Source of the DNA: Streptomyces sp. HPF1205
GTDB lineage: Bacteria; Actinomycetota; Actinomycetes; Streptomycetales; Streptomycetaceae
Assembly (NCBI RefSeq): GCF_020400825.1
Contig: NZ_JAINVH010000023.1
Coordinates: 1 to 64,000, forward strand
Length of the DNA stretch: 64,000 nucleotides
Direction: 5' to 3'
Below the pieces are notes generated by a model, which saw only the letters and a list, made by a program, of their open reading frames with translations, was not told where the DNA came from and searched no databases. The position numbers and the translations under genes are program-made. Positions 52,030 to 61,090 of this stretch are shown here, piece after piece; the first letter of the stretch is position 1; each line of letters begins with the position of its first letter.

Positions 52030-52180
52030 CTCCTGAGGGACTGTCACCAGCACCAAACAATAGGCGACATGGTGAGGACGGCAGCCAGACAATCACGAAC
52101 TGAAATTATCAGGGAGACGGTTGCGCGTTGAGACTGGCAACCACCATAGTGTCACTGTCGTGAGTCACAGTCGGCACAGA
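52030..52180. promoter_or_regulatory. Divergent promoter region of module B
   Basis: AT-rich for this genome. It contains the dyad ACTGT-cgtgagtc-ACAGT (52156-52173 area) flanked by gtgtcac and gtgatcg, and several gtcac/gtgac half-sites. Candidate operator for the module B XRE protein; it shares no motif with the TCGTACGG array of module A. Confidence 0.45.
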
Positions 52181-52359
52181 CCGTGATCGTTTGCCTCACC
52201 AGCCACAAGTGCACCTCGTGCGGCCGCAGCGGTCCCGATCGGGCCGGTCCGTGTGGCGGTCCCCCGTTCCGCCCGTCCGCCATCCCCGTCCGCCATCCCC
52301 CGTCCGCCCGTCCCCCGTCCCCCCACCCGCCTGCGCCCTCGCCGACGGAAGGCGAAACC

Positions 52360-52806
52360 GTGCCCCTTGCCGCGTTCTACCGCTCTCCCCAGCTCCTCGA
52401 CCCCGCGCCGCGGGACAGAGTCCACTGGCTGGACCTGCCGCCCGGTCGCCCCGGCATCGGCGCGGCCCGCTCGGCCGCCGCCGCCTGGCTGGGTACCTGG
52501 AAGCTGCCCGAGGGCGTCTGCGAGGACGCGGTGCTCGTCCTGTCCGAACTCGCCACCAACGCGCTGCGGCACACCGCGAGCAGCAACTTCCTGTGCTGCG
52601 TCGGGCTGACCGCGGGCGATCTGGTGCACCTGGAGGTCCACGACCGCGGCCCCCTCATCGGCAGCCTCGACCCGCGCAGCCCCGGTCTGGACGACGAGGG
52701 CGGCCGCGGCCTGCTGCTGGTCCAGCACCTGTCCCGGCGCTGGGGCGTGGCCCGGTCGGTCATCACCGGCGGGAACGCGGTGTGGGCGCGCTTAGGTGCC
52801 GGCTGA
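52360..52806 (+). CDS. Anti-sigma-factor-like ATP-binding protein (HATPase_c_2), module B
   Basis: A 148-aa GHKL-type ATPase. The N box is AVLVLSELATNALRHTASS, the G1 box HLEVHDRGPL and the G2 loop DEGGRGLLLVQHLSRRWG. GTG at 52360 has GGAAGGCG upstream. A C-rich run of imperfect cccgtccgcc repeats (52260-52330) fills its leader. It forms the third member of module B with the divergent XRE and DUF397 genes. Confidence 0.88.
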   Translation: MPLAAFYRSPQLLDPAPRDRVHWLDLPPGRPGIGAARSAAAAWLGTWKLPEGVCEDAVLVLSELATNALRHTASSNFLCCVGLTAGDLVHLEVHDRGPLIGSLDPRSPGLDDEGGRGLLLVQHLSRRWGVARSVITGGNAVWARLGAG

Positions 52807-52821
52807 TGAAAGAAGGACGGC

Positions 52822-53199
52822 TCAGGAGGCGAACGACTCGATCTCCCCCGCGAAGACGATGACCTGGTCGATGAGGCTCCGCCGCAGATGAACGACGTCC
52901 GTGCCCGCCAGGCGGGGGCCTCCACCCGGCGTGGTGAAGACCCACTGGTACCGGGCCCACTCGCCAGGCATGTCCACCGCTGAGCAGCGCACCATCGTAC
53001 CGGTCCCCGCCGGGTGGCGCCGGATGTCCAGCACGAACCGCTCGACCGCCGCGATCCCTTCGCTGCGGCCCAACGGCCCCCAGAAGACCACGTCCGAGGT
53101 CAGGGCCTGGGAGAGCAGGGCAGTCACATAGCTGTCGTCCGAGGCGTTGAACGCGGAGATGAAGGTGTCGATCGCGGAACGTGCCGTCTCTTCCTGCAT
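52822..53199 (-). CDS. NTF2-like (SnoaL-type) protein
   Basis: A 125-aa cone-fold protein starting MQEETARSAIDTFISAFNAS, with DVVFWGPLGRSEGIAAVERFV and late beta strands (YQWVFTTPGGGPRLAGTDVVHL). It may act as a cyclase, isomerase or ligand-binding subunit; nothing nearby identifies a substrate. The start was placed at the first ATG of the fold. Confidence 0.72.
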   Translation of the reverse strand: MQEETARSAIDTFISAFNASDDSYVTALLSQALTSDVVFWGPLGRSEGIAAVERFVLDIRRHPAGTGTMVRCSAVDMPGEWARYQWVFTTPGGGPRLAGTDVVHLRRSLIDQVIVFAGEIESFAS

Positions 53200-53317
53200 G
53201 TCCCAGTAATACCAGCCGTTGCGCGTGCGCTCGTCCCGCGAGCCGCCGGGTCCACCCGACGCGTCCGGCCACCGGGCGTCACCGGGACGCCCGGTCACCT
53301 CCCGCCCGGCCCGGGGA

Positions 53318-54529
53318 TCATCCCAGGCCGTGCGGCGACCGCGTCCCGCCTCGGGGCGCGGTCCGCGACGGCTCCCGCCTCAGGTGCGCGCAGGCCGAGG
53401 GGAAGGTGTCGCAGTAGCTCTTGTACGTCCGCACCGACGTGGCCGCGAGCATGGCGTGGGCGACCGCCCGTGACAGGGTGTCGGCCGCCACCGCGTCGAT
53501 CCGGGTCAGTTCCGCCAGATCGTCCCCGTTGTCGTTGGACAGTTGGCGGCCGGTGCCGGTGGCCACGGAGAAGACGGTGTCGCCGTCGGACAGGGTGTGC
53601 GAGGGAATCATGGCCCGGGCCAGCCCGTCCTGCGCCGACGAGGCCATCCTGGTCAGTGCGCCGTTCTGCATGGCCGCGCTGGTGGCGACGATCGCGATCG
53701 TGGTGTTGCGGGCCGCCCCGCGCGACCCCGCCCGCAGGCTCCGTGTGAACGCCTTGCACTGCGCGGGGGTCGGCGGGCGCAGCCCGGCGAACTCGCCGCC
53801 GATGCCGAGCGCGGCTCCCAGCAGTGTGCAGTCCTTCGGATCGACGGTGCTCCCGAGGGCGTTGACCACGACGACCGCGCCCACGACGGTCCCGTCGTCC
53901 AGCACAGAACTGGCCGTGCCCACGCCGCCCTTGAGGGTGCCGAGCGCGGTGAGCGCGCCCGTTCCGGCGCCGACGGTGCCCTGCCGCACCGGCCCGCCCT
54001 TGGCCTCCTGCATCGCCCGGTAGCCCCAGGAGGCCGTCGGGCGCGCCCGGTCGCTGCCGCCCCTCCCGATGTCCCAGATCACCGCTCCGGGCACGATGGG
54101 GACGGTGATGTCCTTGTGGTCCTCCAGCCAGTGCATCGCGCCGACGGCGACGTCCATGCCCCAATCGCTGCCGCCGGTCAGGACGATCGCGTCGACGCCC
54201 GGGTTGGCGCTGGTGGGGGCGAGCGTGTCGGTCGTCCAGGTGCCCGGCGATCCGCCGCGTACGCTGACGCCGGCGAGCGGCTGGTCGGGCGTGTAGAGGA
54301 CGGTGGATCCGGTGAGGTACGGCGGGCGGGTGGACTGCACCTGGCCGACCAGGATGCCGGGGACGTCGGTGATGGCGTTGAGCGGGCCGGGTACGGGCCC
54401 GGGTGCCGCCGCCGTCCGCTGGGCCGGCCGCGGGGCCGGGGACGCCTCGGCGCCTGCGAGCAGGAGGGACGACGCGGCGGCCGCGCAGGCCAGCCCCACC
54501 GCCAGCGGACGGGTGCTCGGGAACACCAT
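53318..54529 (-). CDS. Secreted P1-family peptidase / aminopeptidase (DmpA/NylC-like)
   Basis: A 403-aa Ntn-like hydrolase with a signal peptide (PLAVGLACAAAASSLLLAGAEASP). The core has ITDVPGILVGQVQ, VDAIVLTGGSDWGMDVA and GAVIWDIGRGG. The self-cleavage site is RNTTIAIVATSAAM, with Asn275 before Thr276, resembling the Asn-Thr autoprocessing site of NylC-type enzymes (DmpA uses Gly-Ser). The family hydrolyses small peptides or amide oligomers. It stands alone upstream of no obvious partner. Confidence 0.88.
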   Translation of the reverse strand: MVFPSTRPLAVGLACAAAASSLLLAGAEASPAPRPAQRTAAAPGPVPGPLNAITDVPGILVGQVQSTRPPYLTGSTVLYTPDQPLAGVSVRGGSPGTWTTDTLAPTSANPGVDAIVLTGGSDWGMDVAVGAMHWLEDHKDITVPIVPGAVIWDIGRGGSDRARPTASWGYRAMQEAKGGPVRQGTVGAGTGALTALGTLKGGVGTASSVLDDGTVVGAVVVVNALGSTVDPKDCTLLGAALGIGGEFAGLRPPTPAQCKAFTRSLRAGSRGAARNTTIAIVATSAAMQNGALTRMASSAQDGLARAMIPSHTLSDGDTVFSVATGTGRQLSNDNGDDLAELTRIDAVAADTLSRAVAHAMLAATSVRTYKSYCDTFPSACAHLRREPSRTAPRGGTRSPHGLG

Positions 54530-54733
54530 GCCGACCTCTTCTCACGTTCCTGGTGGTCCGCGCGCGCCGCGCCGGACACCGCCGCTCTGCCCGGCGGCGG
54601 CGATCGGAAGCTACCGGGACGGGGCGTCCGGCGGCCGGTGGCACGCCAGGCACTGGGCCGTTCGTGGTCCGGTGTCCGCCCGGGCGCCGCAGCCCGCGCG
54701 GGACGGGCGGCGCCGTGGACGAGGTTTCCCCGG

Positions 54734-56527
54734 TCAGCCCAGGTCGAAGGTGTTGGGCAGGCCGAGCCGGTAGCGGACGTCGTCGACCCGCTGCAGGGCG
54801 GTCAGTTCCGGGGCGCGGAACAGCGTCCACACCCGGCAGCGCGGCTCGGGCGAGCCGTCCGCGTCGAGCAGGGCGTTGACCGCGCGCCGGGCGGACTCGT
54901 TGGCGCCCTCCATGGTGGCCAGGTCGACGTCGGTGCGCACGTAGTCGCCGGCGAGGAAGAAGTTGGGCACGCGGGTGGCCGCCGACGGGCGGTGGTAGAG
55001 GGTGCCGGCCGGGTGGATCAGCAACTGCTCGCGGTTGGCCGGGGCGGAGCCGCCCAGGCCCGTGACGGCCGGGTCCATGAACCAGGTGTGCAGGTCGCCG
55101 TCGGAGAGCACCTCCTCACCCGTGTCGTTGAGCGCCGCCTTGAGCTGCGCCCAGGTCTCGGCGACCACCTGCTCGCGGGTGCACTGCTTGGCGGTCCTGC
55201 CGTAGAGGATGCCCGGCTGGTTCCACTCCGATACGCACACCGACAGGCAGTCCACCGCCCGCCCGTCGCCGTAGTCGGCCGGGAAGTCGCGGTGGTCCCA
55301 GAACTGGGCCTGGTCGATCGTGGTGAGCGACCACGGCGAGTCCGGGTAGATCGCGTGGCCGTGCGCGATACGCGGGCGGCGGCGCAGGTAGAACTGCACG
55401 CCCACCATCCAGTCGGTGTTCAGGGCGTCGCAGGCGGCCAGTTGCGGGTCGGCGGCGCGCAGCGCCGGGCCCCAGGTGGGGCGGGCGTGCTCGACCGGCA
55501 GCGCCGAGAGGTAGTGGTCGGCGGTGACGGTCCGCTCGGCGCCGCTCCCGTCGGACGCGGCCACCCGCACGCCGGTGATCCGGCCGCCCTCGTACACCAC
55601 CTGCCTGACCTCGGTGCCGAGTTCGAAGCGCACGCCGAGCGCGCGCAGGTGCTGTTCCCAGGGGTCGATCCACGCCTCGCTGGTGGGGGCGTTGAGCACC
55701 CGGTCCAGGTCGCCGTCGGTGCCGCGGCCGAGGATGCCGTTCAGCAGCCACGCCTCGATGATCGTCCGGGCGACGGTGCGGGTGCTGGCCTGTTCCGCCT
55801 TCGTCGCCACCAGGTCCCGCGTCAGCCCGACGCCGAGCAGCCGCTGATAGTCGTACGACATCCGGCCCGCCTTGATGAAGTCCCACCAGGGGACCTTCTC
55901 CCACTGCTCGTCGCGCCGCCGGTCGCAGCTGGTGAGGTGGACCAGTACCCGGTCGGCGAAGTACGCGACCTCGTCCGCGGGCAGGTGCAGGGCGGTGTCG
56001 AGGCCGCCGGCGATCAGCTTGCGCAGCGCCTCGACACTGAGGTCGCCCGCGGCGGGCGGGCTGGTGAGGGCGTGGAAGGGCAGGGTGACGTCGGGGCGGC
56101 CGCCGGAGCGGGCGAGCCGGGTCTCGGTGCCGCTGCGGAGGTTGCCGTGGACGCCGTCCGGATTGCCTGGGAAGGGGATGCGGCGCAGCGTGTCGGGCAG
56201 GTTGCGGTAGAACCCGGGGAAGAAGCGGAAGCCGTGCTCGCCGGGCAGGGGCGCCCGGCCGCCGGCCGCGGAGCCGGGCACGTCCATGCTGCGGGCCTTG
56301 CCGCCGAGCCGCCCGTAGTACTCGTAGACGGTCACCGCGTAGCCGCGTTCGGCCAGTTCGTGGGCCGCGCTCAACCCGGAGACACCGCCGCCGAGCACGG
56401 CGACCGAGCGCCGCGTGTCCGCCGCCGCCACCGCGGCCGGGGCCACGGCGCCCAGCGCGAGCGCGCCGCCGATCCCCCCGGCGGCCGACAGCACCTCGCG
56501 CCGTGTCCGTTCCCGTCCCGGTCCCAT
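54734..56527 (-). CDS. Tat-exported FAD-dependent amine-oxidase/phytoene-desaturase-like enzyme
   Basis: A 597-aa flavoenzyme. The N terminus has a twin-arginine signal (RTRREVLSAAGGIGGALALG, AAAVA-type end), followed by the FAD-binding SVAVLGGGVSGLSAAHELAERGYAVTVYEY and GRLGGKARS. HGFRFFPGFYRNLPDTLRRIP resembles the phytoene desaturase/hydroxysqualene dehydroxylase-like group, and the late FAD motif is NFFLAGDYVRTDVDLATMEGANESARRA. The substrate is unknown; export of a folded flavoprotein fits an extracellular oxidase. It lies downstream of the ABC transporter operon, separated by 184 bp. Confidence 0.85.
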   Translation of the reverse strand: MGPGRERTRREVLSAAGGIGGALALGAVAPAAVAAADTRRSVAVLGGGVSGLSAAHELAERGYAVTVYEYYGRLGGKARSMDVPGSAAGGRAPLPGEHGFRFFPGFYRNLPDTLRRIPFPGNPDGVHGNLRSGTETRLARSGGRPDVTLPFHALTSPPAAGDLSVEALRKLIAGGLDTALHLPADEVAYFADRVLVHLTSCDRRRDEQWEKVPWWDFIKAGRMSYDYQRLLGVGLTRDLVATKAEQASTRTVARTIIEAWLLNGILGRGTDGDLDRVLNAPTSEAWIDPWEQHLRALGVRFELGTEVRQVVYEGGRITGVRVAASDGSGAERTVTADHYLSALPVEHARPTWGPALRAADPQLAACDALNTDWMVGVQFYLRRRPRIAHGHAIYPDSPWSLTTIDQAQFWDHRDFPADYGDGRAVDCLSVCVSEWNQPGILYGRTAKQCTREQVVAETWAQLKAALNDTGEEVLSDGDLHTWFMDPAVTGLGGSAPANREQLLIHPAGTLYHRPSAATRVPNFFLAGDYVRTDVDLATMEGANESARRAVNALLDADGSPEPRCRVWTLFRAPELTALQRVDDVRYRLGLPNTFDLG

Positions 56528-56711
56528 GGCTCCGCCCTTCCCGTCCGCCGTCCGTGCGTCGGACGGCCCGCCACCTGGTGCGGAGCGTCATGCTAGGGAC
56601 GGGCAGAACGGCCGGGAAGCGTCCGGCCCGCGGCGCACAGCACCCTCACACCACGTTCGAGGACGAGCGAGCGATACGCGCCGGCAGGGGGCGTTCGGGG
56701 TGCGGACGCGC

Positions 56712-57527
56712 TCAGATCCTGCCGCCCGCGGCGGTGTCGCCCGACAGCCGCTGGGCCGCGTACACCGGGACCACCGAGAGCAGGACCAGGACCGCGGCGA
56801 CCACGTTGACCACCGGGGCCTGCCGCGGGCGGGCCAGGTTGCCGAAGATCCACACCGGCAGGGTCTGCACGCCGGCGCCCGCGGTGAAGGTGGTGACCAC
56901 GATCTCGTCGAAGGACAGGGCGAAGGCCAGCAGGCCGCCGGCCAGCACAGAGGATCTGACGAGCGGCCAGGTCACGTCGCGGAAGGTCCGGAAGGGGCCG
57001 GCGCCCAGGTCCCGCGCAGCCTCCTCGTAGGAACCCGACACCCGGCGCAGCCGCGCCACCACGTTGTTGAACACGACGACCACGCAGAAGGTGGCGTGCC
57101 CGATGATCACGGTCAGCAGCCCGAAGCCCAGGCCGAGCGGCGGCAGCACGTACCGGAAGGCGCTGTTGAGGGCGATGCCGGTGACCACGCCGGGCAGCGC
57201 GATGGGCAGCACCACGAGGAAGGACAGGGTCTGCCGCCCGAAGAAGGCGTACCGCTGCACGGCGAAGGCGACGAGCGTGCCGAGGACCAGGGCGACGGCG
57301 GTGGCGCCGAGACCGGCCCGGACCGACACCCACAGCGCCGAGCGGGCCCCGGCGCTGTGCCAGGCGTCGGCCCACCACCGCCCGGTGACACCGCTGGGCG
57401 GCCAGCCGAAGGAGCGGTCGGGGTTCACCGAATCGACCAGTACCAGCAGCAGCGGCAGGTAGATCACGGCGAAGCCGAGCATCGCCGCCGTGCCCAGCAG
57501 GATCCGTGCGGTGCGGGAGAGTCGCAT
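56712..57527 (-). CDS. ABC transporter permease, polyamine/iron type (PotC-like)
   Basis: A 271-aa inner-membrane permease with about six helices, beginning ILLGTAAMLGFAVIYLPLLLVL. The EAA loop is EEAARDLGAGPFRTFRDVTWPL. It is the last gene of the ATPase, binding protein, permease, permease operon, separated from the first permease by 145 bp that contain a 16-bp duplication. Confidence 0.9.
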   Translation of the reverse strand: MRLSRTARILLGTAAMLGFAVIYLPLLLVLVDSVNPDRSFGWPPSGVTGRWWADAWHSAGARSALWVSVRAGLGATAVALVLGTLVAFAVQRYAFFGRQTLSFLVVLPIALPGVVTGIALNSAFRYVLPPLGLGFGLLTVIIGHATFCVVVVFNNVVARLRRVSGSYEEAARDLGAGPFRTFRDVTWPLVRSSVLAGGLLAFALSFDEIVVTTFTAGAGVQTLPVWIFGNLARPRQAPVVNVVAAVLVLLSVVPVYAAQRLSGDTAAGGRI

Positions 57528-57617
57528 CGGCGTGGGTCGCCTCGCCTTCGGGGGAAAGGGCGCCGTCTTCGAGGGGGCGGCGGGCCGGGGGCGTCGGATG
57601 AGCGAAAGGGTCGGGGT

Positions 57618-57649
57618 GGGAGGGACAGGGGGCGGGAGGGACAGGGGGC
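57618..57649. repeat. 16-bp direct duplication in the spacer between the two permease genes
   Basis: gggagggacagggggc occurs twice in tandem (57618-57633 and 57634-57649) in the PotB-PotC spacer. The plus strand is G-rich, so the transcript is C-rich here. Confidence 0.85.
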
Positions 57650-57672
57650 GGGCGCGCGGGGATCGCCTCGGC

Positions 57673-58560
57673 TCACAGCGAGTCGAGCGCGCCCGTCCGG
57701 CGTACCGCGAGCAGGTAGAGCACCACCGCCGCCACCGGCAGGGTGCCCAGGGCCGCGGCCAGCGGCAGGTCGAGGGTGATGTCGGAGTAGACGACGTTGC
57801 CGATGAGCTGGGTCCTGCCGCCGACGATCTGGACCGCGATGTAGTCGCCGAGGCTGAGCGAGAAGGTGAACACCGATCCGGCGGCCACCGACGGCAGGAC
57901 CATCGGCAGCACCACCGAGCGGAAGGTGCGCCAGGTGCCCGCGCCGAGGTCGGCGGCGGCCTCCAGGACGTCGTCGGGCAGGTTGGCCAGCCCCGCGTGG
58001 ATCGGCAGGATCATGTACGGCAGCCACAGGTACGCCAGTACGGTGATCACCGCGGGCAGGCCGTACCCGGGTCCGTTCAGCCCGAACGGTTTCAGGGCCC
58101 AGTCCAGCGGCCCGTCCGCGGACAGGACGGTCCGCCAGGCGTACGCCTTGACCAGATAGCTCGCCCACAGCGGGGTGAGCACGGCGACCACCAGCAGGTG
58201 GCGGTGGCGCGGGGCGGCCACCCGGGCCGTCCAGAAGGCGATCGGGAAGGCCACGACCACGTCCACGGCGGTCACGGCCAGGGCGGTGCCGAGGCTGCGC
58301 AGGGCCACGTGCCAGTAGACGGAGGTGGTCAGCACCTCGCGGAAGTTGGCGGTGGTCCAGGTCCGCACGACGTCCGAGGTGAAGGGGTCGGTGGTCCAGA
58401 AGGCGGACAGGAACAGTGCCGCCAGCGCGCCGAGGTACGCCACGACCAGCCAGGCCAGCGGGGCCGACAGCAGCAGGGCCAGGCGCAGCCGGGGCCGCCG
58501 GTGCAGTGCGCGTACCAGGGCCCGCGCGGGCCGCGGGCTCAGCCCTTGACGGACGTCCAC
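57673..58560 (-). CDS. ABC transporter permease, polyamine/iron type (PotB-like)
   Basis: A 295-aa permease with six or seven helices (LALLLSAPLAWLVVAYLGALAALFL first). The EAA loop is LEAAADLGAGTWRTFRSVVLPMVLP. The open frame runs far upstream, but the GTG at 58560 (VDVRQGLSPRPAR) is the nearest start, overlapping the binding-protein gene by 22 bp, and the preceding V codons are not starts. Confidence 0.88.
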   Translation of the reverse strand: MDVRQGLSPRPARALVRALHRRPRLRLALLLSAPLAWLVVAYLGALAALFLSAFWTTDPFTSDVVRTWTTANFREVLTTSVYWHVALRSLGTALAVTAVDVVVAFPIAFWTARVAAPRHRHLLVVAVLTPLWASYLVKAYAWRTVLSADGPLDWALKPFGLNGPGYGLPAVITVLAYLWLPYMILPIHAGLANLPDDVLEAAADLGAGTWRTFRSVVLPMVLPSVAAGSVFTFSLSLGDYIAVQIVGGRTQLIGNVVYSDITLDLPLAAALGTLPVAAVVLYLLAVRRTGALDSL

Positions 58561-59750
58561 GCCTGCGCCCACTTCGCGTACGGAACGCAGGTGACGTCCT
58601 TGCGCCCGTCGACACACTGCGGGATGGGTGTGGTCCAGAACCACACCCGCTTGTAGTACGCGCTGTCCCCGGCGTGGTAGTCGGTGCAGAACGTCCGGCT
58701 CACCGTGTGCTCGCAGGCCAGCCGGTTCGCCGGGGCCTCCCCGAAGTACTCGGCGACCTGGGCGTTGACCCGCGGCGAGACGATCCAGTCGAACCAGGCG
58801 TAGGCGCAGTTGGGGTGCGCGGCCTTCGCCGAGAGCATCCAGGTGTCCGACCAGCCGGTGGCGCCCTCGCTCGGCAGCACCGCCCTGACCGGGACCTTCT
58901 CCGACCGCGCGGTGTTGGCGATCACCTGCCAGGTGGTGCCGAGCACCGAGTCGCCGCTCTTGAAGGCCGAGACCTCCTTGAGGTAGTCGCTCCAGTACTC
59001 GCCGATGTTGGTGTTCTGCTGCCGCAGCAGCGCCACGGCCGCGTCGAACTGCTTCTGGTCCAGCGCGTAGGGGTTCTTGATGCCGAGTTCCGGCCGGGTC
59101 CGCATGAGGTACAGGGCCGCGTCGGCGATGTAGATCGGCGAGTCGTACGCGGTGATGTGTCCCTTGTACGGCGAGTCCTTCGCGAAGACCGCGCCCCAGG
59201 AGGTGGGCGCCGGGGAGACCTTGTCGGTGCGGTACATCAGCAGGTTGGCGCCGTAGCCGTGCGGGATGCCGTACGCGACCGACCCCACCGAGTTCCACGC
59301 CTGGAGTTTCAGGCCGCCGAAGACGTCCTTGTAGTTCGGCACCAGGGCGGTGTTGACCGGGGCCGCGTCGCCGGAGGCGATCAGCCGCAACGAGGCGTCG
59401 CCGGACGCGGACACGGCGTCGTACTGCCCGGTCTTCATCAGGCTGACCATGTCGTCGGAGGTGCCGGCCACCTTGACGTGGACGGTGCAGCCGGTCTGCC
59501 GTTCGAAGGGGTGCACCCAGTCGGCCTTCGGGTCGTCGGAGCCGTCCTCGACGTATCCCGCCCACGCGATGAGGTTCACCGCGCCCTCCCTCGGGCCGAG
59601 GGTCTGCTGGGCGGTCAGCTTCGGCGGGTGCAGCCTGCCGTCGGGCCCGACCGATCCGGACCGGCCGGAGGAGCCGCCGCAGGCGGCGGCGAGGGCGAGG
59701 ACGGCGGTGAGGGCGGCGGCGGGGGCCGCGAGGCGCCTGGTCACACGCAC
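58539..59750 (-). CDS. ABC transporter substrate-binding lipoprotein, spermidine/putrescine type (PotD-like)
   Basis: A 403-aa lipoprotein with the lipobox LAAAC (Cys24) after a short signal peptide. The mature part has LIAWAGYVEDGSDDPKADWV, an aspartate-rich opening, CTVHVKVAGTSDDMVSLM and YDAVSASGDASLRLIASG, as in PotD/PotF-type binding proteins. It probably captures a polyamine-like amine or another small cation. Its gene lies between the ATPase and the permeases. Confidence 0.88.
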   Translation of the reverse strand: MRVTRRLAAPAAALTAVLALAAACGGSSGRSGSVGPDGRLHPPKLTAQQTLGPREGAVNLIAWAGYVEDGSDDPKADWVHPFERQTGCTVHVKVAGTSDDMVSLMKTGQYDAVSASGDASLRLIASGDAAPVNTALVPNYKDVFGGLKLQAWNSVGSVAYGIPHGYGANLLMYRTDKVSPAPTSWGAVFAKDSPYKGHITAYDSPIYIADAALYLMRTRPELGIKNPYALDQKQFDAAVALLRQQNTNIGEYWSDYLKEVSAFKSGDSVLGTTWQVIANTARSEKVPVRAVLPSEGATGWSDTWMLSAKAAHPNCAYAWFDWIVSPRVNAQVAEYFGEAPANRLACEHTVSRTFCTDYHAGDSAYYKRVWFWTTPIPQCVDGRKDVTCVPYAKWAQAWTSVKG

Positions 59751-59938
59751 GGTGTCTCCTTGTCTCTCGGGGGCTGGGGTGGGGGGCCGGGGTTGGGGGG
59801 CCGGCTTGAGGGCTGGGGGCTGAGGCTGTGGACCGGGGAACTGGCTGGGGGCTGGGGGCTGGGGACCGGGGAACTGGCTTGGGGGCTGGGGGCTGTCGCC
59901 GGGCGCGGCTGTCCGTCGGGGGCCGGTTCGGGCCGCGT
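59751..59938. repeat. G-rich (+ strand) repeat region between the ATPase and binding-protein genes
   Basis: 188 bp of ggggct/ggggaccggggaactggct units. gaccggggaactggct occurs at 59831-59846 and 59864-59879, one 33-bp period apart, with long G runs between. The plus strand has many four-G tracts and could form quadruplexes; the transcript carries the C-rich complement. No ORF. Confidence 0.8.
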
Positions 59939-61090
59939 TCAGGGGGCCGGTACGGTCGCGGGCGCGCCGGGGCCGGAGTCCGGGTCGTGATCCGGGCCGG
60001 CGGCGGGTTCCGGCCGCCGTGCGGGGTCCGCGGGCAGGGGGACGGCGTGGGCCGCGGGCCAGCTCAGCGTCACCCGGGCGCCGGTGGCGGCCTCCGCGGC
60101 GGGTTCCCCGGCGTGCCGCAGCACGGTCAGCCGCCCGCCGGTGTCGAGGTCGACCAGGACCCGGACCGCGTGCCCGAGGTACACCGCGTCGGCCACGACG
60201 CCGCTCACCCGGTGCCGCGCCGCGCCCTCCCGGCCGGCGCCGCCGTACGGCGCCCCGCCGCCCGCCGGGTCCTCGGACGCCGCGGACAGCGTGATCCGCT
60301 CCGGGCGGACGCTGTACGGTCCCGGGCCTCCGGTGACGCGGCGGGCCGGTTCGCCGCCGAGCAGGTTGGACCCGCCGACGAAGCCCGCGACGAAGGCGGT
60401 GGCGGGCCGCTCGTACACCTCGGCCGGCGTGCCGACCTGTTCGATCCGGCCGGCGTGGAACACCGCGACCCGGTCGCTCATGCTGAGCGCCTCGCCCTGG
60501 TCGTGGGTGACGAAGACGAAGGTGATGCCCACCTCGCGCTGCAGTTCCTTGAGCTCGGCCTGCATCCGGCCGCGCAACTGCGGGTCGAGGGCGGCCAGCG
60601 GCTCGTCCAGCAGCAGCACGGCCGGGCGGTCGATCAGGGCCCGGGCCAGCGCCACCCGCTGGCGCTGGCCGCCGGACAGCCGCGCGGGGCGGCGCCGGCC
60701 GTGCCCTTCGAGCCGCACCGATGCCAGCGCGGCCCGTACCCGCTCGGCCCGCTCGGCGCGGGGCACTCCCCGCACCTTCAGCGCGTAGCCGACGTTCTGC
60801 TCGACCGTCATGTGCGGGAAGAGGGCGTAGTCCTGGAAGACGGTGTGCACGTCCCGCTCGTACGGGGCCAGGCCCGTGACGTCCTGGCCGGCCAGTTCGA
60901 CGCTGCCTTCGGTGGGCTCCTCGAACCCCGCGATCAGCCGGAGGGTCGTGGTCTTGCCGGACCCGGAGGGGCCGAGCAGCGAGAAGAACTCACCGTGGCG
61001 CACGTCGAGGTCGATCCCGGCCACGGCGTCGGTCCCGCCGTAGGACTTGCGCAGGCCGCGCAGGCGAATGGCTGCTCCGGTACGGGCCAC
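59939..61090 (-). CDS. ABC transporter ATP-binding protein (PotA-like)
   Basis: A 383-aa ATPase: Walker [18 protein letters not shown]-loop [16 protein letters not shown], signature [19 protein letters not shown], Walker [14 protein letters not shown] and the His loop [16 protein letters not shown]-terminal TOBE-type domain follows ([12 protein letters not shown]). The GTG at 61090 is supported by GGAGG. This is the first gene of the operon of ATPase, binding protein and two permeases. Confidence 0.93.
   Translation of the reverse strand: MARTGAAIRLRGLRKSYGGTDAVAGIDLDVRHGEFFSLLGPSGSGKTTTLRLIAGFEEPTEGSVELAGQDVTGLAPYERDVHTVFQDYALFPHMTVEQNVGYALKVRGVPRAERAERVRAALASVRLEGHGRRRPARLSGGQRQRVALARALIDRPAVLLLDEPLAALDPQLRGRMQAELKELQREVGITFVFVTHDQGEALSMSDRVAVFHAGRIEQVGTPAEVYERPATAFVAGFVGGSNLLGGEPARRVTGGPGPYSVRPERITLSAASEDPAGGGAPYGGAGREGAARHRVSGVVADAVYLGHAVRVLVDLDTGGRLTVLRHAGEPAAEAATGARVTLSWPAAHAVPLPADPARRPEPAAGPDHDPDSGPGAPATVPAP

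Noticed and set aside
46237-52806. Known phage-defence system called from the NB-ARC gene alone
   Set aside because: NB-ARC proteins with XRE-like N termini are common Streptomyces regulators. No effector domain is visible, so defence remains a hypothesis and not a call.
54734-56527. Assigning the flavoenzyme as hydroxysqualene dehydroxylase (hpnE) to complete a hopanoid pathway with hpnR
   Set aside because: It carries a Tat signal and lies 28 kb from hpnR next to an unrelated transporter operon. Family similarity alone does not fix the substrate.
59751-59938. Possible CRISPR or origin iterons
   Set aside because: The repeats are irregular G-rich tracts between operon genes, without unique spacers or DnaA-box-like sequences.
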